NCBI GenBank assembly: GCA_035547915.1
Contig: DASZTS010000096.1
Location: 83,047-147,046, forward strand
DNA: 64,000 nt
Direction: 5' to 3'
DNA from: DASSFG01 sp035547915
GTDB lineage: Bacteria > Planctomycetota > Planctomycetia > Pirellulales > JAICIG01
Positions within the stretch are counted from its first letter, which is position 1. Every line of letters starts with the position of its first letter. Positions 43,767 to 52,504 of the stretch are shown here, one piece after another. A model generated the notes under the pieces. It made no database searches, was not told the origin of the DNA, and saw nothing but the letters and a program-made list of their open reading frames with translations. The position numbers and the translations under genes are program-made.

Positions 43767-44252
43767 TCAACCGCGGCGGGCGGCTTCGATGGTGGCGATG
43801 TCGATCTTCTTCATCTGCATCATCGCGTCGAAGGCGCGTTTGGCGACGGCGGGATTGGGATCGGCAATGGCCTTCGTCAGGGCGATCGGAGTGATTTGCC
43901 AGGACAATCCCCACCGGTCCTTGCACCAGCCGCAGGCGCTCTCCTGGCCACCGTTGCCGACGATCGCATCCCAATAGCGATCCGTTTCGGCCTGGTCGGC
44001 GGTGGCGACCTGGAACGAGAACGCCTCGCTGTGCTTGAACACGGGTCCGCCGTTGAGCCCGAGGCACGGGATGCCCAGCACGGTAAACTCGACGGTCAAC
44101 ACATCCCCTTGCTTACCCGACGGATAATCTCCCGGTGCGCGGAGCACCGCGCCGACCGACGAATCGGGAAAGGTCTTGGCATAAAACCGCGCCGCGTCCT
44201 CGGCGCCGCCATCGTACCAGATGCAGATCGTGTTCTTCGCTGGTTTCGCCAT
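43767..44252 (-). CDS. VOC family protein (PhnB / 3-demethylubiquinone methyltransferase-like)
   Basis: 161 residues from ATG 44252. Beta-alpha-beta units: TICIWYDGGAEDAARFYAKTFPDSSVGAVL, GLNGGPVFKHSEAFSF, and the hallmark CGWCKDRWGLSWQI with Cys and Trp. Members are small metal-independent or glyoxalase-like proteins of unknown substrate. Lies next to the AlkD-like gene in the same orientation, 116 bases apart. Confidence 0.9.
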   Translation of the reverse strand: MAKPAKNTICIWYDGGAEDAARFYAKTFPDSSVGAVLRAPGDYPSGKQGDVLTVEFTVLGIPCLGLNGGPVFKHSEAFSFQVATADQAETDRYWDAIVGNGGQESACGWCKDRWGLSWQITPIALTKAIADPNPAVAKRAFDAMMQMKKIDIATIEAARRG

Positions 44253-44660
44253 GTCACTTCTCCGTTCGAGATGAGCCCCTCGCGGCCGGAGTGCGCCATA
44301 TGCTCGCAGTTGCAGCAGAGAATCGGCGTTGCGTGGCCGATTGTTCACCCACGTCGCTCCGGCCTTCGGGTTCTGTCAGGCGCGTTGAGGGAGGCACGCA
44401 GGAATAGCTTGCAACCATATCCTACCGAGTCGTCCAACTCGCCCGAAAGGGCTTGTGGCCTGAGATTCCTGGGATCGCCTCGGTCTCTCCGAACATCCTC
44501 CAAGGAGATGTTTCGGTGGAAAAGCGGTATCCGCCTCAAGCGGCGCATCGCCGGATGGAACGATTCATCATCGAGTAGATTCCTGTTCGCCATTGGCACA
44601 GACTAAAATCAACTGTCCGGTTGAGCATCAAGCCATCTGGCGCAAACACGGAGCAATCAA
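44253..44660. other. Intergenic region with a degenerate repeat A copy
   Basis: Contains the decayed repeat at 44317-44384. Otherwise no gene is supported. Confidence 0.4.
44317..44384 (-). repeat. Repeat A, degenerate partial copy
   Basis: Keeps the half AATCGGCGTTGCGTGGCCGA ... TTCGGGTTCTGTCAGGCGC; the left end is missing. Confidence 0.6.
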
Positions 44661-45131
44661 ATGCCGTCGAGAACCAGCATTTGTATGGTGGTCAGCATTC
44701 TTTTTGCCGCCAATCCGTCCGAGTCGCTGCTTGCGGCACCGACGGCACCCGAGTGGCTTCGTGGGATCGGCAAAGATCTGGAGATGCGCTTGAAGGGCGA
44801 AGTCTTCGAAGCGGATGGCCATGCCGCGACCGACGTCGTGCTAACCGGCAACCTGAACGGGGTGATTTCAAATCTCGAACTTGCATCGAAGGTAGACGGC
44901 CACCGGTTTGAAATCTGGATTCCCGTGAATCAGTTGCAGTGGTACTCGATGTGGTTGAAGGCCGCTTCGGCAGCGGGCGATCGCGTCGCGTATCAGAAGC
45001 TCAATGCGTATGAGCTCCGGCAAGCCGCCAGCGACGGCATCAAGTGGCCTAGGGGAAACGCAACTGTGGGGCTACGACGCAAACGGCACTATATTTACTA
45101 CGGGTGTGAATTTTTGAATCGTTGCGACTAG
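44661..45131 (+). CDS. Hypothetical exported protein, possibly shortened
   Basis: 156 residues. Signal peptide to about residue 26 (LLAA-PT). The middle (KGEVFEADGHAATDVVLTG, HRFEIWIPVNQLQWYSMWLK) resembles the beta-sandwich/peptide-binding start of planctomycete proteins that are usually longer. In the +1 frame the DNA after about 45055 encodes QLWGYDANGTIFTTGVNF and a stop, which looks more natural than the annotated tail; a frameshift is possible. Codon use is less GC-biased than neighbours. Function unknown. Confidence 0.55.
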   Translation: MPSRTSICMVVSILFAANPSESLLAAPTAPEWLRGIGKDLEMRLKGEVFEADGHAATDVVLTGNLNGVISNLELASKVDGHRFEIWIPVNQLQWYSMWLKAASAAGDRVAYQKLNAYELRQAASDGIKWPRGNATVGLRRKRHYIYYGCEFLNRCD

Positions 45132-45189
45132 CGTAGTCGGGATGTGGTCGTAAAGCCCCGACAACGCGACGCGCTACCATAGGCACAAG

Positions 45190-45936
45190 ATGCAGGACAA
45201 CCTTTGGTATCAATTGCGCCACGGTTCCCGTGAGTGGGCGCTCGAACGGATGGCTGCGGCGTACCGGCAAAAGCCAGACGCAGCAAATATCATGCAGCTT
45301 GGTAGTGCACTGCTCTTGGTTGAGGACTATGACGCCGCGTGGCATCATTTCCAGCAAGCGATCCAGACATATCGTTGGAGCATGGACTCGTTCCATTTGG
45401 GTGCGGGCGCTGCCGACTGGTGCCTTGTCCGACGCGAGGCGGCGGTCGCAGAATGGGATCGCGGGCTACGCTGTGGCTATTCGGATCCTGCTCGCCTGAA
45501 TGTTCCGTTGGTTTTGTATTTTGCGTCGGTCTTGGCGCCCGACCTGTATCCGGATGTTGATGCGCGGATATTGCTTATCAAGCGAGCGGATCACGCCATG
45601 GCGCAGTATTGGCCTGGCCCGATAGCCCAGTACTTGCTCGGTCGAATTGACGAAGCCGGGTTGATGTCAGCGTGTGTGGCGACGAGCAAGTGGGATTTTG
45701 CACATCGGCACTGGGTCGCTGGCTTCTACATCGGAGTTCGAGAATATGCAAAGGGCAAAGTATCGAAGTTCGCTGAGGCAATGCAGAAAGCGAGCGACCT
45801 AAGTGACGAGGATTTTGATCCGAAGTCGGGGACCTTGCGTGCCAAATTCAGGCCGGAGCTATCGCTTGCCCGTTTCGAGGCCGGAAGGATTGCGGCGAAA
45901 CGCGATGACGAGGGGTGCGCACCGCAAAGCGCATAA
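45190..45936 (+). CDS. TPR-like helical protein
   Basis: 248 residues. Helical repeats of TPR type (ANIMQLGSALLLVEDYDAAWHHFQQA, then VRREAAVAEWDRGLRCGYSDPARLNV). The protein resembles TPR proteins placed beside secreted toxin genes, where they act as immunity or adaptor proteins, but no toxin gene is visible here. Base composition is less GC-rich than surrounding genes. Function unknown. Confidence 0.65.
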   Translation: MQDNLWYQLRHGSREWALERMAAAYRQKPDAANIMQLGSALLLVEDYDAAWHHFQQAIQTYRWSMDSFHLGAGAADWCLVRREAAVAEWDRGLRCGYSDPARLNVPLVLYFASVLAPDLYPDVDARILLIKRADHAMAQYWPGPIAQYLLGRIDEAGLMSACVATSKWDFAHRHWVAGFYIGVREYAKGKVSKFAEAMQKASDLSDEDFDPKSGTLRAKFRPELSLARFEAGRIAAKRDDEGCAPQSA

Positions 45937-45955
45937 GTCACCAAGGGTACAGATC

Positions 45956-46618
45956 ATGATGCAATACACGCATACCCTTATCGCCCAACCGCGCGACTTC
46001 TCGCCATATCCCACGCAGGTGTCGCGGTGGTATCGAGCGCTCGAGCAGGTAGGAGCGGCGCCCTTCGGCGCGACAATCCGTGGCCGCACGCCGTCCGGGC
46101 AGACCCGCCTGACGACAAATCCGTTCACGGGAAAGCAGCGGGAGTCTATCCTGTTCGATTATTTGTCATTTGAGTCACTGCACGAAATGACTGGGCGAAT
46201 TGCAGCGCTCGGTAACTATGCTGTGACGATCGCGGGGCAAGGCCCTCCCGTCGTGGCGCCCATGCAAGTCGAGTTCGACGGCCAGCGTTATGACGACAGG
46301 TACGACTATGCGGTCAGATGTCTCGTGCACGCAGAGCCGGTAACGACTTCTGATCCGCACGACGACTCCGGGGCAGCGATGCGTCATGGCGGTCCGTGCG
46401 TGCAAGAGCACGACGTCGGAGTGTTCCGCAGCCCAACCACCTGGGATATCATTGAGGTTGTGGGAGGGGGGCGTGCTCGATTCTGGATCGAGTTCGAGTT
46501 CGGTAAGGGGCTGTTTCCTACGGTAGGCCGCACACTGGATTTGCTCGACCACCGGATCGTCGATATCGCCGTCGAAGTGTTTAACACGGAGTTCGTTCAA
46601 GGATGCCGGTGGGGTTAA
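45956..46618 (+). CDS. Hypothetical protein
   Basis: 220 residues from ATG 45956 (AAGGG 8 bases upstream). Mixed alpha/beta, aromatic-rich: PYPTQVSRWYRALEQVGAAP, QRYDDRYDYAVRCLV, RFWIEFEFGKGLFP. No known domain. It starts 20 bases after the TPR gene, so an operon is likely; the set looks horizontally acquired. Confidence 0.6.
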   Translation: MMQYTHTLIAQPRDFSPYPTQVSRWYRALEQVGAAPFGATIRGRTPSGQTRLTTNPFTGKQRESILFDYLSFESLHEMTGRIAALGNYAVTIAGQGPPVVAPMQVEFDGQRYDDRYDYAVRCLVHAEPVTTSDPHDDSGAAMRHGGPCVQEHDVGVFRSPTTWDIIEVVGGGRARFWIEFEFGKGLFPTVGRTLDLLDHRIVDIAVEVFNTEFVQGCRWG

Positions 46619-47421
46619 CAAACATGGGCGTGCTCCCGTGTCACCTGGGCTTATTCATAGAGTTATTGTCTGGATCAGGCGCGTTCTGCCTACGTTCCGC
46701 AGGTCGAGCGGCCAATTTCTTTCGATTTCCCGGCCGCGATCGCGCGAAGATGTTGACGTTGATTCGCCGGCCTCCTCGAAGGCAGCACGCGCAGCCGTCG
46801 GCCTTACCACGTCGCGGCATGTTGGCCGCAGGATTGTTGCCCTCGCGTGCGATTGGACAAGGTGTCCACTCGGGTCGCGAGCCGCGCTGAAAAAAGTTGC
46901 GACGAAGGCTGGGAGCGTACGTCGCGCGGCGCAGGATTTACGTTAAAGGGGGTTTTTCTTAACCGCGCGAACGCTTCTCCGGCGCGCGTTGACGACACGT
47001 CGTCGCGACAATCCTTGGACAACCATCACGTGTCGCTCGATGGTGTTGTTACCCTCGCCCGTGGCGACCGCGTGCTCCCAGGCTCCGCTTCGCTACGGTC
47101 GCTAAACCGACGGCTCACGCCCGCTTCCCGCCCGCTGGCGCGTCGGCCTGACGGCCTCAAGCGGTCGCCTGCGGCGCAGACGGCTTTCTGAATGTTTGGG
47201 GGGAATTTCCCCCAGCCCGTCAAGGATAAACCTTCGGCGACGGGCGGGGCCTCCGCCCGACCTTCCGCGCTTCGCTTGTGCAGACCGGTGCCCTCCCCCG
47301 CCCGTCGTCCTTGACCGGCTTCCCCCGCATCGCCCGGAGCGCGGATCAAGAACGATGGCTGTTCACAATCCGACGTCCAAGAGATCATCCAAGCATTCTC
47401 GAATAAGTCTTCAAACGTTTC
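46619..47421. other. 800-bp region without a gene; strong inverted repeats
   Basis: Space between convergent genes. Contains GGGGGGAATTTCCCCC at about 47199-47214 and a long inverted repeat with arms CGACGGGCGGGG (47238-47249) and CCCCGCCCGTCG (47296-47307), plus outer arms GTCAAGGA / TCCTTGAC. No protein-like frame. Confidence 0.5.
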
Positions 47422-48210
47422 TCAATAAGATCCGGACATGGTTTCGCCGCCGCTGCGCGTGCAGAGGGCCGAAAGGACCACGTTGTTGATCGTTTCGAGC
47501 AGGAAGTGGCCCGAGCCGTCGGCAAACAACGTGTTCACGCCGTTGGGATGCTGGCTGGTCAGTTCCTCGCCGAACTCCGTCGCTGGCCGGGCGTTGATCG
47601 GGCAGCACTGATCGAAGATGTTGTGGCCGCTGATCCACATCGCGTTGATCGCCTCGGGCGCCTCGCCGACCTGCAAGGTCTGCGACGCGCCGTCGCGTAC
47701 CTGGGCCAGGGAAATAGGCTGATTGAAGATCATCACGCCGCGGGGCGGGTTGTTCACATCGGAGGGAAAGCTCAACGCGCGCGGTCCGTACATGCCGCCG
47801 TAGTCGGCGTCGGCGAAGTCGTAGTTGTCGCCGGGCGCACGGTTCCAGAACGTGGTCCTGGGCTCCGACGGGCAGATATAGATAGGGAGCACCGTATAGC
47901 CAGGCTGCGAATTGGCGGCCGCGTTGTACGGCACGTTGAAGTTGAGCTGCCTGAAGAGCGGTTCCTGTTCCAACCAGGGAAGGATCACGGCCGACCAGCC
48001 AATGTTCATGTTCGCCGTCGTCGGGTCGGTCGACTTGATCCACCCGCCGCTGGGAAACGTGCGGAACGTGTCGTGATAGGCATGCAAGGCGATGCCGATC
48101 TGCCGCAGGTTATCGATGCACTGCGAGCGGCGCGCCGACTCGCGCGCGGCCTGTACCGCGGGCACGAGCAATGCGACGAGGATGCCGATGATGGCGATGA
48201 CCACCAGCAA
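47422..48210 (-). CDS. DUF1559 family prepilin-like protein (N-terminus in a shifted frame)
   Basis: The intact frame gives 262 residues. Upstream DNA encodes TAFTLIELL directly before LVVIAIIGILVALLVPAVQAARESARRS, so the true N-terminus is a type IV prepilin signal. The middle has LPWLEQEPLFRQLNF and YICPSEP, and the C-terminus HPNGVNTLFADGSGHFL, all DUF1559 (planctomycete pseudopilin-like) marks. No in-frame start precedes FTLIELL. A well-placed ATG at 48293 with GGAGGT lies in the +1 frame and would need a one-base change near 48240. The gene lies downstream of a cobalamin riboswitch. Confidence 0.82.
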   Translation of the reverse strand: MLVVIAIIGILVALLVPAVQAARESARRSQCIDNLRQIGIALHAYHDTFRTFPSGGWIKSTDPTTANMNIGWSAVILPWLEQEPLFRQLNFNVPYNAAANSQPGYTVLPIYICPSEPRTTFWNRAPGDNYDFADADYGGMYGPRALSFPSDVNNPPRGVMIFNQPISLAQVRDGASQTLQVGEAPEAINAMWISGHNIFDQCCPINARPATEFGEELTSQHPNGVNTLFADGSGHFLLETINNVVLSALCTRSGGETMSGSY

Positions 48211-48378
48211 CTCGATCAGCGTGAAGGCGGTGGGACGACCAACCGCGGGAAGGCGACGAGCGATACGGCACGATCCTTTCCGTGCCCGTGCATGCTCTAC
48301 CTCCAGAGGGCAGCCGGCGCGCGCCTGGCGAACATGCCTCCATGGATGTTTTTAAGGCCGAACATCGCTTGGGCACTC

Positions 48379-48558
48379 GTCGGGCCGTATTCTGGCTTGC
48401 GAGTCAAAGCGTATCGCCGAGCGCCTTCCCGCGAGACGGATCTCGCAGTGGCACACTTGCTCGGCGGCACTTCTCGCTTACAGCGGCGGTCCCGCGTCGG
48501 ATTTTCACCGGCTTCCTGTCCGGCCCGATCTCTCGATCGATTCGGCCGAACGCCCGAC
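48379..48558 (-). promoter_or_regulatory. Cobalamin (B12) riboswitch
   Basis: Minus-strand RNA has the canonical order of conserved blocks: AGGAAGCCGGTGAAAATCC, then GACCGCCGCTGTAAGCGAG, then GTGCCACTGCGAG, GGGAAGGC, and AAGCCAGAATACGGCCC. The outer helix P1 pairs GTCGGGC (48558-48552) with GCCCGAC (48385-48379) perfectly. It sits about 85 bases before the prepilin ATG at 48293. Adenosylcobalamin would be expected to shut expression off. Confidence 0.9.
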
Positions 48559-48673
48559 AAGTAGTGGGCCTCATTGTAGCCGACTCCTCGACGAAGGCAA
48601 CGGGCGGGATCTCGATCGATCGCGCTGCGGAGAAACACGGAGATTATTCTTCGCCCGGCCTTCGCGACAGGCG

Positions 48674-50599
48674 TCATTCGCCGAACGGATTTTCTTCAAC
48701 CCCTTCGGCGAGTTCACGGGCCGCTTTCTGGTCGGCTTCGCTGAGCTTGTCCAAGGCCACGGTCACGGTCTCGCCGTCCTCTTTCTCTAGCGTGACCGAA
48801 TCGTTCTTCAGCTCCACGAATTTCGCCTTGATCTTGAACTTGCCGCTCTTGTTCGACCAGGTGCGCAGCTTGGAATCAGACGTCACCGCCGGCGACGGCG
48901 CCTTTTTCTTTTTGACGGCCAGCTCGATCTTGTCGGGAGGCAGGGTGGGCGTCATTTCGAGGCCGTTGCGGCGGAACTTGACCGTGACCCAGCCGTTGTT
49001 CCCGTTGACGTTGATCACTTCGGCGTTCTCGACCTTGCCTGCCCAGGCGATGCGCACTTTGTCGCCCGCCTGGAAGGCCGCGGTCCCTTCCTCGCTCGAC
49101 GCGGGCGCTCGCTTCGGCGCATCATCGCCTGCCAATTCGACCTGATCGGGCGGGAGCGTCGGCGTCATTTCGAGGCCGTTGCTCGAGAACTTGACCATCA
49201 CCCAGCCGCTGTTGCCGTCCACATTGATCACTTCGGCGTCTTGGACCTTGCCCCCCCAAGATACGCGCACTTGATCTCCCGTCTTGAACGCCGACTTCTT
49301 TCCGCCGCCGGGCCCGGCGGGGCGGTTACCCGACGAAGATGAGCTCCGACGCGTAGTGGTCACACGGCTCGACGTGCCCCCCTTGCCGTTTTGAGTGGTC
49401 GTGGTGGTGGTGGTCGTCGTCGTCCCGTCGGGTCCGATGACGACTACGGCCGTGACCCCGCCCGGGTTCTTCCCCGGCTCGACGGGTGCGGGGACCGTGA
49501 TCACCTGCGGCTCGAGATAGACCGACGCACCCTGTCCGTTCACGTACGACACTTGCACGGTGATCTGTTGCCCTCCCGTCGTGCCCGGGGGCAACTCGGC
49601 CCGCGCGTCGTTGCCGTTCAGTGTCAAATCGATTTTCCGGGCGGAGGCGTCCGCGACGAGTTGCGGCTGCCCGGCTTTGGACGGATCGGGAGTCAGCGCC
49701 TTACTCACCAGGTGGACGGTTGCTGAACGGAGTTGGTTGGTCGGATCGATCTTGGGCACCACGAGATCGAATTTGGCGGCCGGCCCGCTCGTTCCCGGTT
49801 TGATCGCCACGGTCGGTGCTCCGAAGGTTCCTTGGAAGACCGAGACCAGCTCGCCCGCCGGGATCGCCAGACCGATATTGCTGCCCTGCACCGTTTGCAC
49901 GGCGATACCGACCAGGTTGCCTTGCCGATCGATTACCGGCCCGCCGCTATTGCCCGGGTTGAGCGCGCCGTCGATTTGGATTTTGACCACCTTGCCGGCG
50001 GCATCTTTACGGATGCTGGAAACCGAGCCTTTGCCCACGGTGATGTTCGGGTTGCCCTTGTTCGTCGACAGCGACTCGCCGAAGGGGAATCCGAGCATGA
50101 ACACCGGCATCGTTTCCGTCGGTTGCGGGCTGTTGCGGAAATCGATGGGAGTGACCGAGTTCTTGACGGACGACACCTTGAGCACGGCCAGGTCGGCGGC
50201 GGCCAGCTTGCAGAGCACGTCGGCTTTGATCGACTGCTCGTTCGGTTCGCCGCTGTTGAAGACGACGGTCACCACCGGCTCGCTCGTCGCCACGGCCGAC
50301 TGTAGACGGCGCAGAGCCATCCGGTCGCGTCCGCGCAGGCCCGGAATATATCCGCCCGGCGCCAGCACCGCCGGCTTGGTGACGACATGATCGTTGGTGA
50401 CCACCAGGGCGGAATCACCGCTCGACTGCACGACGAACCCCGATCCGAACAATTCGAGTGGACCGATCACCACCTTGATATAAACGGTGGCCTGCTTGAC
50501 TCGCCCCATGGTCTCGGGCGACAGCGAATCGTCGGCCCCGGCCGCGGTGACGAGGAGCGTCAGAACGACGGCGATTCTCAGCACACAACCCCGGCTCAT
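48674..50599 (-). CDS. Trypsin-like serine protease with tandem SH3-like repeats and SHD1 domain
   Basis: 641 residues from ATG 50599 (GGAGGG upstream). Signal peptide 1-22. Trypsin-like (DegP-type) domain with triad H71 (VTNDHVV), D136 (AADLAVLKV) and S218 (NPGNSGGPV). A Thr-rich linker with ten Thr in a row follows. Then come two near-identical 52-residue repeats (FKTGDQVRVSWGGKVQDAEV and FQAGDKVRIAWAGKVENAEV), each with G-L-E-M-T-P-T-L-P-P-D. The C-terminal SHD1 domain (SLA1 homology 1) reads TWSNKSGKFKIKAKFVEL. No PDZ domain is seen. Probably an exported protease attached to matrix or envelope through the C-terminal modules. Confidence 0.9.
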   Translation of the reverse strand: MSRGCVLRIAVVLTLLVTAAGADDSLSPETMGRVKQATVYIKVVIGPLELFGSGFVVQSSGDSALVVTNDHVVTKPAVLAPGGYIPGLRGRDRMALRRLQSAVATSEPVVTVVFNSGEPNEQSIKADVLCKLAAADLAVLKVSSVKNSVTPIDFRNSPQPTETMPVFMLGFPFGESLSTNKGNPNITVGKGSVSSIRKDAAGKVVKIQIDGALNPGNSGGPVIDRQGNLVGIAVQTVQGSNIGLAIPAGELVSVFQGTFGAPTVAIKPGTSGPAAKFDLVVPKIDPTNQLRSATVHLVSKALTPDPSKAGQPQLVADASARKIDLTLNGNDARAELPPGTTGGQQITVQVSYVNGQGASVYLEPQVITVPAPVEPGKNPGGVTAVVVIGPDGTTTTTTTTTTQNGKGGTSSRVTTTRRSSSSSGNRPAGPGGGKKSAFKTGDQVRVSWGGKVQDAEVINVDGNSGWVMVKFSSNGLEMTPTLPPDQVELAGDDAPKRAPASSEEGTAAFQAGDKVRIAWAGKVENAEVINVNGNNGWVTVKFRRNGLEMTPTLPPDKIELAVKKKKAPSPAVTSDSKLRTWSNKSGKFKIKAKFVELKNDSVTLEKEDGETVTVALDKLSEADQKAARELAEGVEENPFGE

Positions 50600-51456
50600 C
50601 CGAATACCCTCCGCTTCTGGTTTGGATAGTCCGACGACGCGCAACCGCTCCCGAGAATTCGGGCACACGCGGCTATCATAGCTGCGTTGGAGACGTTTTG
50701 GCAACCAATTCTCCGCAACGAATCAGTCCGGCTAGCATAGGTTGACCCGCCCTCCGGAAACCGGTCCACGCCGGCGTAACTTGGCCACTACGTGCAACAG
50801 ATCGAACACGTTTCCGCCACGGGCATTGATCCATGACCTGTGAGAGCGCGCTTCGTGTCTTTTGAGTCGCTCGCGGTTTCGACATCGGCATCTTTTAAAG
50901 CAACCGACAAAACCGGATTTAGCTTCACAGGAATCGGCGTTTCACGGCCGATTCTTGCGCCCAAGGCGCTCGGACTTTCGGGTTCTATCAGCCGCTTTTA
51001 GTCTTTAGGAACAGCCGCATTCGTCCCACGCCACGATTCAAGACGTGGAAGAGCATTTCATCCGCTTGCGCGTCAGCGCATAGGGTTGCGGGAGAATTTG
51101 GCGAGTGTTAGACTCGCGTATCTTCCGATGCGTTATCTTTTGCTGCATTACGTCTGTCACGTGTACGGGCATGCTTTGCCCATGCCGCAGCGGCCCGATG
51201 TGAATCCGACCAGCGAGCATAGCCTCTATTTGCGGCTTTTCGTGACCAACAGCGGCGGCGTCTAAAACCCGCCGCGACGCTCCGTGCCCGCGCGAAGTTT
51301 GTAACCGCGCGCTCGCTCACCGGGCCACCGATGTCTTTCTGCCCGACGGCGAAACTCTGCGACAACTGATGGCCGGTTGTCTTCTTGGTCCGCGGCGACG
51401 ACCGCTGCGAGAGTCTTTTTTTGTTTTTGGAGGCCGATCACGTACAGGTACTGCTT
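50600..51456. other. 850-bp region with repeat A and a possible 45-codon ORF
   Basis: Repeat A occupies 50897-50998. At 51128-51265 an ORF MRYLLLHYVCHVYGHALPMP... of 45 codons has acceptable composition but no clear ribosome site. Nothing else is supported. Confidence 0.4.
50897..50998 (-). repeat. Repeat A, reverse orientation, TTAGC subfamily
   Basis: AAAGCAACCGACAAAACCGG ... GTTCTATCAGCCGCTTT. The interior (GATTTAGCTTCACAGGAATC) is shared with the copy at 58237 rather than with the main family. Confidence 0.88.
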
Positions 51457-51849
51457 TTGAGTAATCTGCCCGACGACGTCCGACGATTCATCATCGCCAA
51501 CCTTTCTTCGGTCGCGCAACTCGAAGTGCTGTTGCTGTTGCGCGACGATCGCGATCGGGAATGGACCGCGGATGAAGTCAGTCGCCCCCTCTACTCGGCG
51601 GCCAGCGGTATTCTTCGGGAACTGAACGACCTAGTGGCGAAAGGACTTGCTTATGTAACGCACGCGCCCGATACCCGGTTCCGATATCGGCCGAAACCGG
51701 ACGAGGAAGTCGATGCGATCGTCGATCGTCTCGCACACCTCTACAAAGAGCGCCGCGCGGCGATCATTTCGTTAATCTATTCTGAGCCGATCGACAAGGC
51801 CCGTAGTTTTGCCGATGCGTTTCGCATTCGCAAGGACAAGGAACAGTGA
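51457..51849 (+). CDS. Winged-helix DNA-binding protein
   Basis: About 130 residues. The start is uncertain: TTG 51457 is used because the conserved part begins LPDDVRRFIIANLSSVAQLE; the frame is open back to TTG 51385. Predicted winged HTH: SVAQLEVLLLLRDDRDREWTADEVSRPL followed by ASGILRELNDLVAKGLAYV and a beta-hairpin (TRFRYRPKP). The stop is one base before the next ATG, so it is co-transcribed with the DUF5985 genes and probably regulates them. Confidence 0.8.
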   Translation: MSNLPDDVRRFIIANLSSVAQLEVLLLLRDDRDREWTADEVSRPLYSAASGILRELNDLVAKGLAYVTHAPDTRFRYRPKPDEEVDAIVDRLAHLYKERRAAIISLIYSEPIDKARSFADAFRIRKDKEQ

Positions 51850-51850
51850 G

Positions 51851-52108
51851 ATGGCGGTTCTGATCTATTTACTCTGCGCGGCAACGGCAGCCGCCTGCAC
51901 GATCTTGCTCTGGCGGAGCTACCGGATCAACGGAGTGCGGCTTTTGTTTTGGAGCAGCGCGTGCTTTCTCGGGCTGGCAGTCGAGAACGTGCTGTTGCAC
52001 TTGGATCGCATCACGTTTCCCCACACCGATCTGTCGATTTATTGGAACCTGGTCGGACTGGTGAGCCTGTTGTCGTTGGTTTATGGATTGGTGTGGGACT
52101 CGAAGTAG
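51851..52108 (+). CDS. DUF5985 family small membrane protein
   Basis: 85 residues, three membrane segments (about 2-20, 28-46, 60-78). LLWRSYRINGVRLLFWSSACF and LVGLVSLLSLVYGLVWD fit the DUF5985 pattern. Starts one base after the regulator's stop. A second copy follows 20 bases downstream. Function unknown; such pairs often sit in stress-response loci. Confidence 0.82.
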   Translation: MAVLIYLLCAATAAACTILLWRSYRINGVRLLFWSSACFLGLAVENVLLHLDRITFPHTDLSIYWNLVGLVSLLSLVYGLVWDSK

Positions 52109-52128
52109 CGGGCACAGGAGGCGCGTCG

Positions 52129-52398
52129 ATGGGACTTTTCGTACAGGGGATGTCGGCGATGGCGTGCGTGGTCATCGCGCTGTTTTTTCTACGGTTCTGG
52201 CAAAGCACGCGCGACCGTCTGTTTTTGATCTTTGCAGTGGCCTTCAGCTTGATGTGCGCCACCCGGATAGTGTCGTCGGCGCTTGGCGCGGCAGAGGTTC
52301 ACAGCGGATATGTTTACGGGGTTCGATTTCTGGCTTACCTGCTGATCATCGTGGCCATCATCGACAAGAACCGCCCGCGCCCCGTTGCAAGTATTTAG
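52129..52398 (+). CDS. DUF5985 family small membrane protein, second copy
   Basis: 89 residues from ATG 52129 (AGGAGG 8 bases upstream). Three membrane segments. LRFWQSTRDRLFLIFAVAF is the equivalent of the first copy's loop and second span. The tail is basic (KNRPRPVAS). The last codons touch the left end of repeat B. Confidence 0.82.
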   Translation: MGLFVQGMSAMACVVIALFFLRFWQSTRDRLFLIFAVAFSLMCATRIVSSALGAAEVHSGYVYGVRFLAYLLIIVAIIDKNRPRPVASI

Positions 52399-52466
52399 AG
52401 CCGATCCGAAAACCTGCTGGCGAGTCGAATCGTTCCTGTCGCAACATCGGTTCTCGGACAGGCTCT
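52397..52466 (+). repeat. Repeat B, copy 1
   Basis: 70 bp: AGAGCCGATCCGAAAACC ... TTCTCGGACAGGCTCT, with imperfect terminal inverted repeats. Identical to 56073-56142. It starts within the stop codon of the DUF5985 gene (TAG followed by AG). Confidence 0.9.
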
Positions 52467-52504
52467 TAATTGCGCGGCTCGCCACGCCTCATTTTGCGGC
52501 CTAG

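Noticed and set aside
47026..47388. 120-codon minus-strand ORF in the structured gap
   Set aside because: Covers inverted repeats and has no recognisable protein features.
51128..51265. 45-codon ORF
   Set aside because: Composition acceptable, but no ribosome site or homology can be judged; mentioned only in the gap entry.
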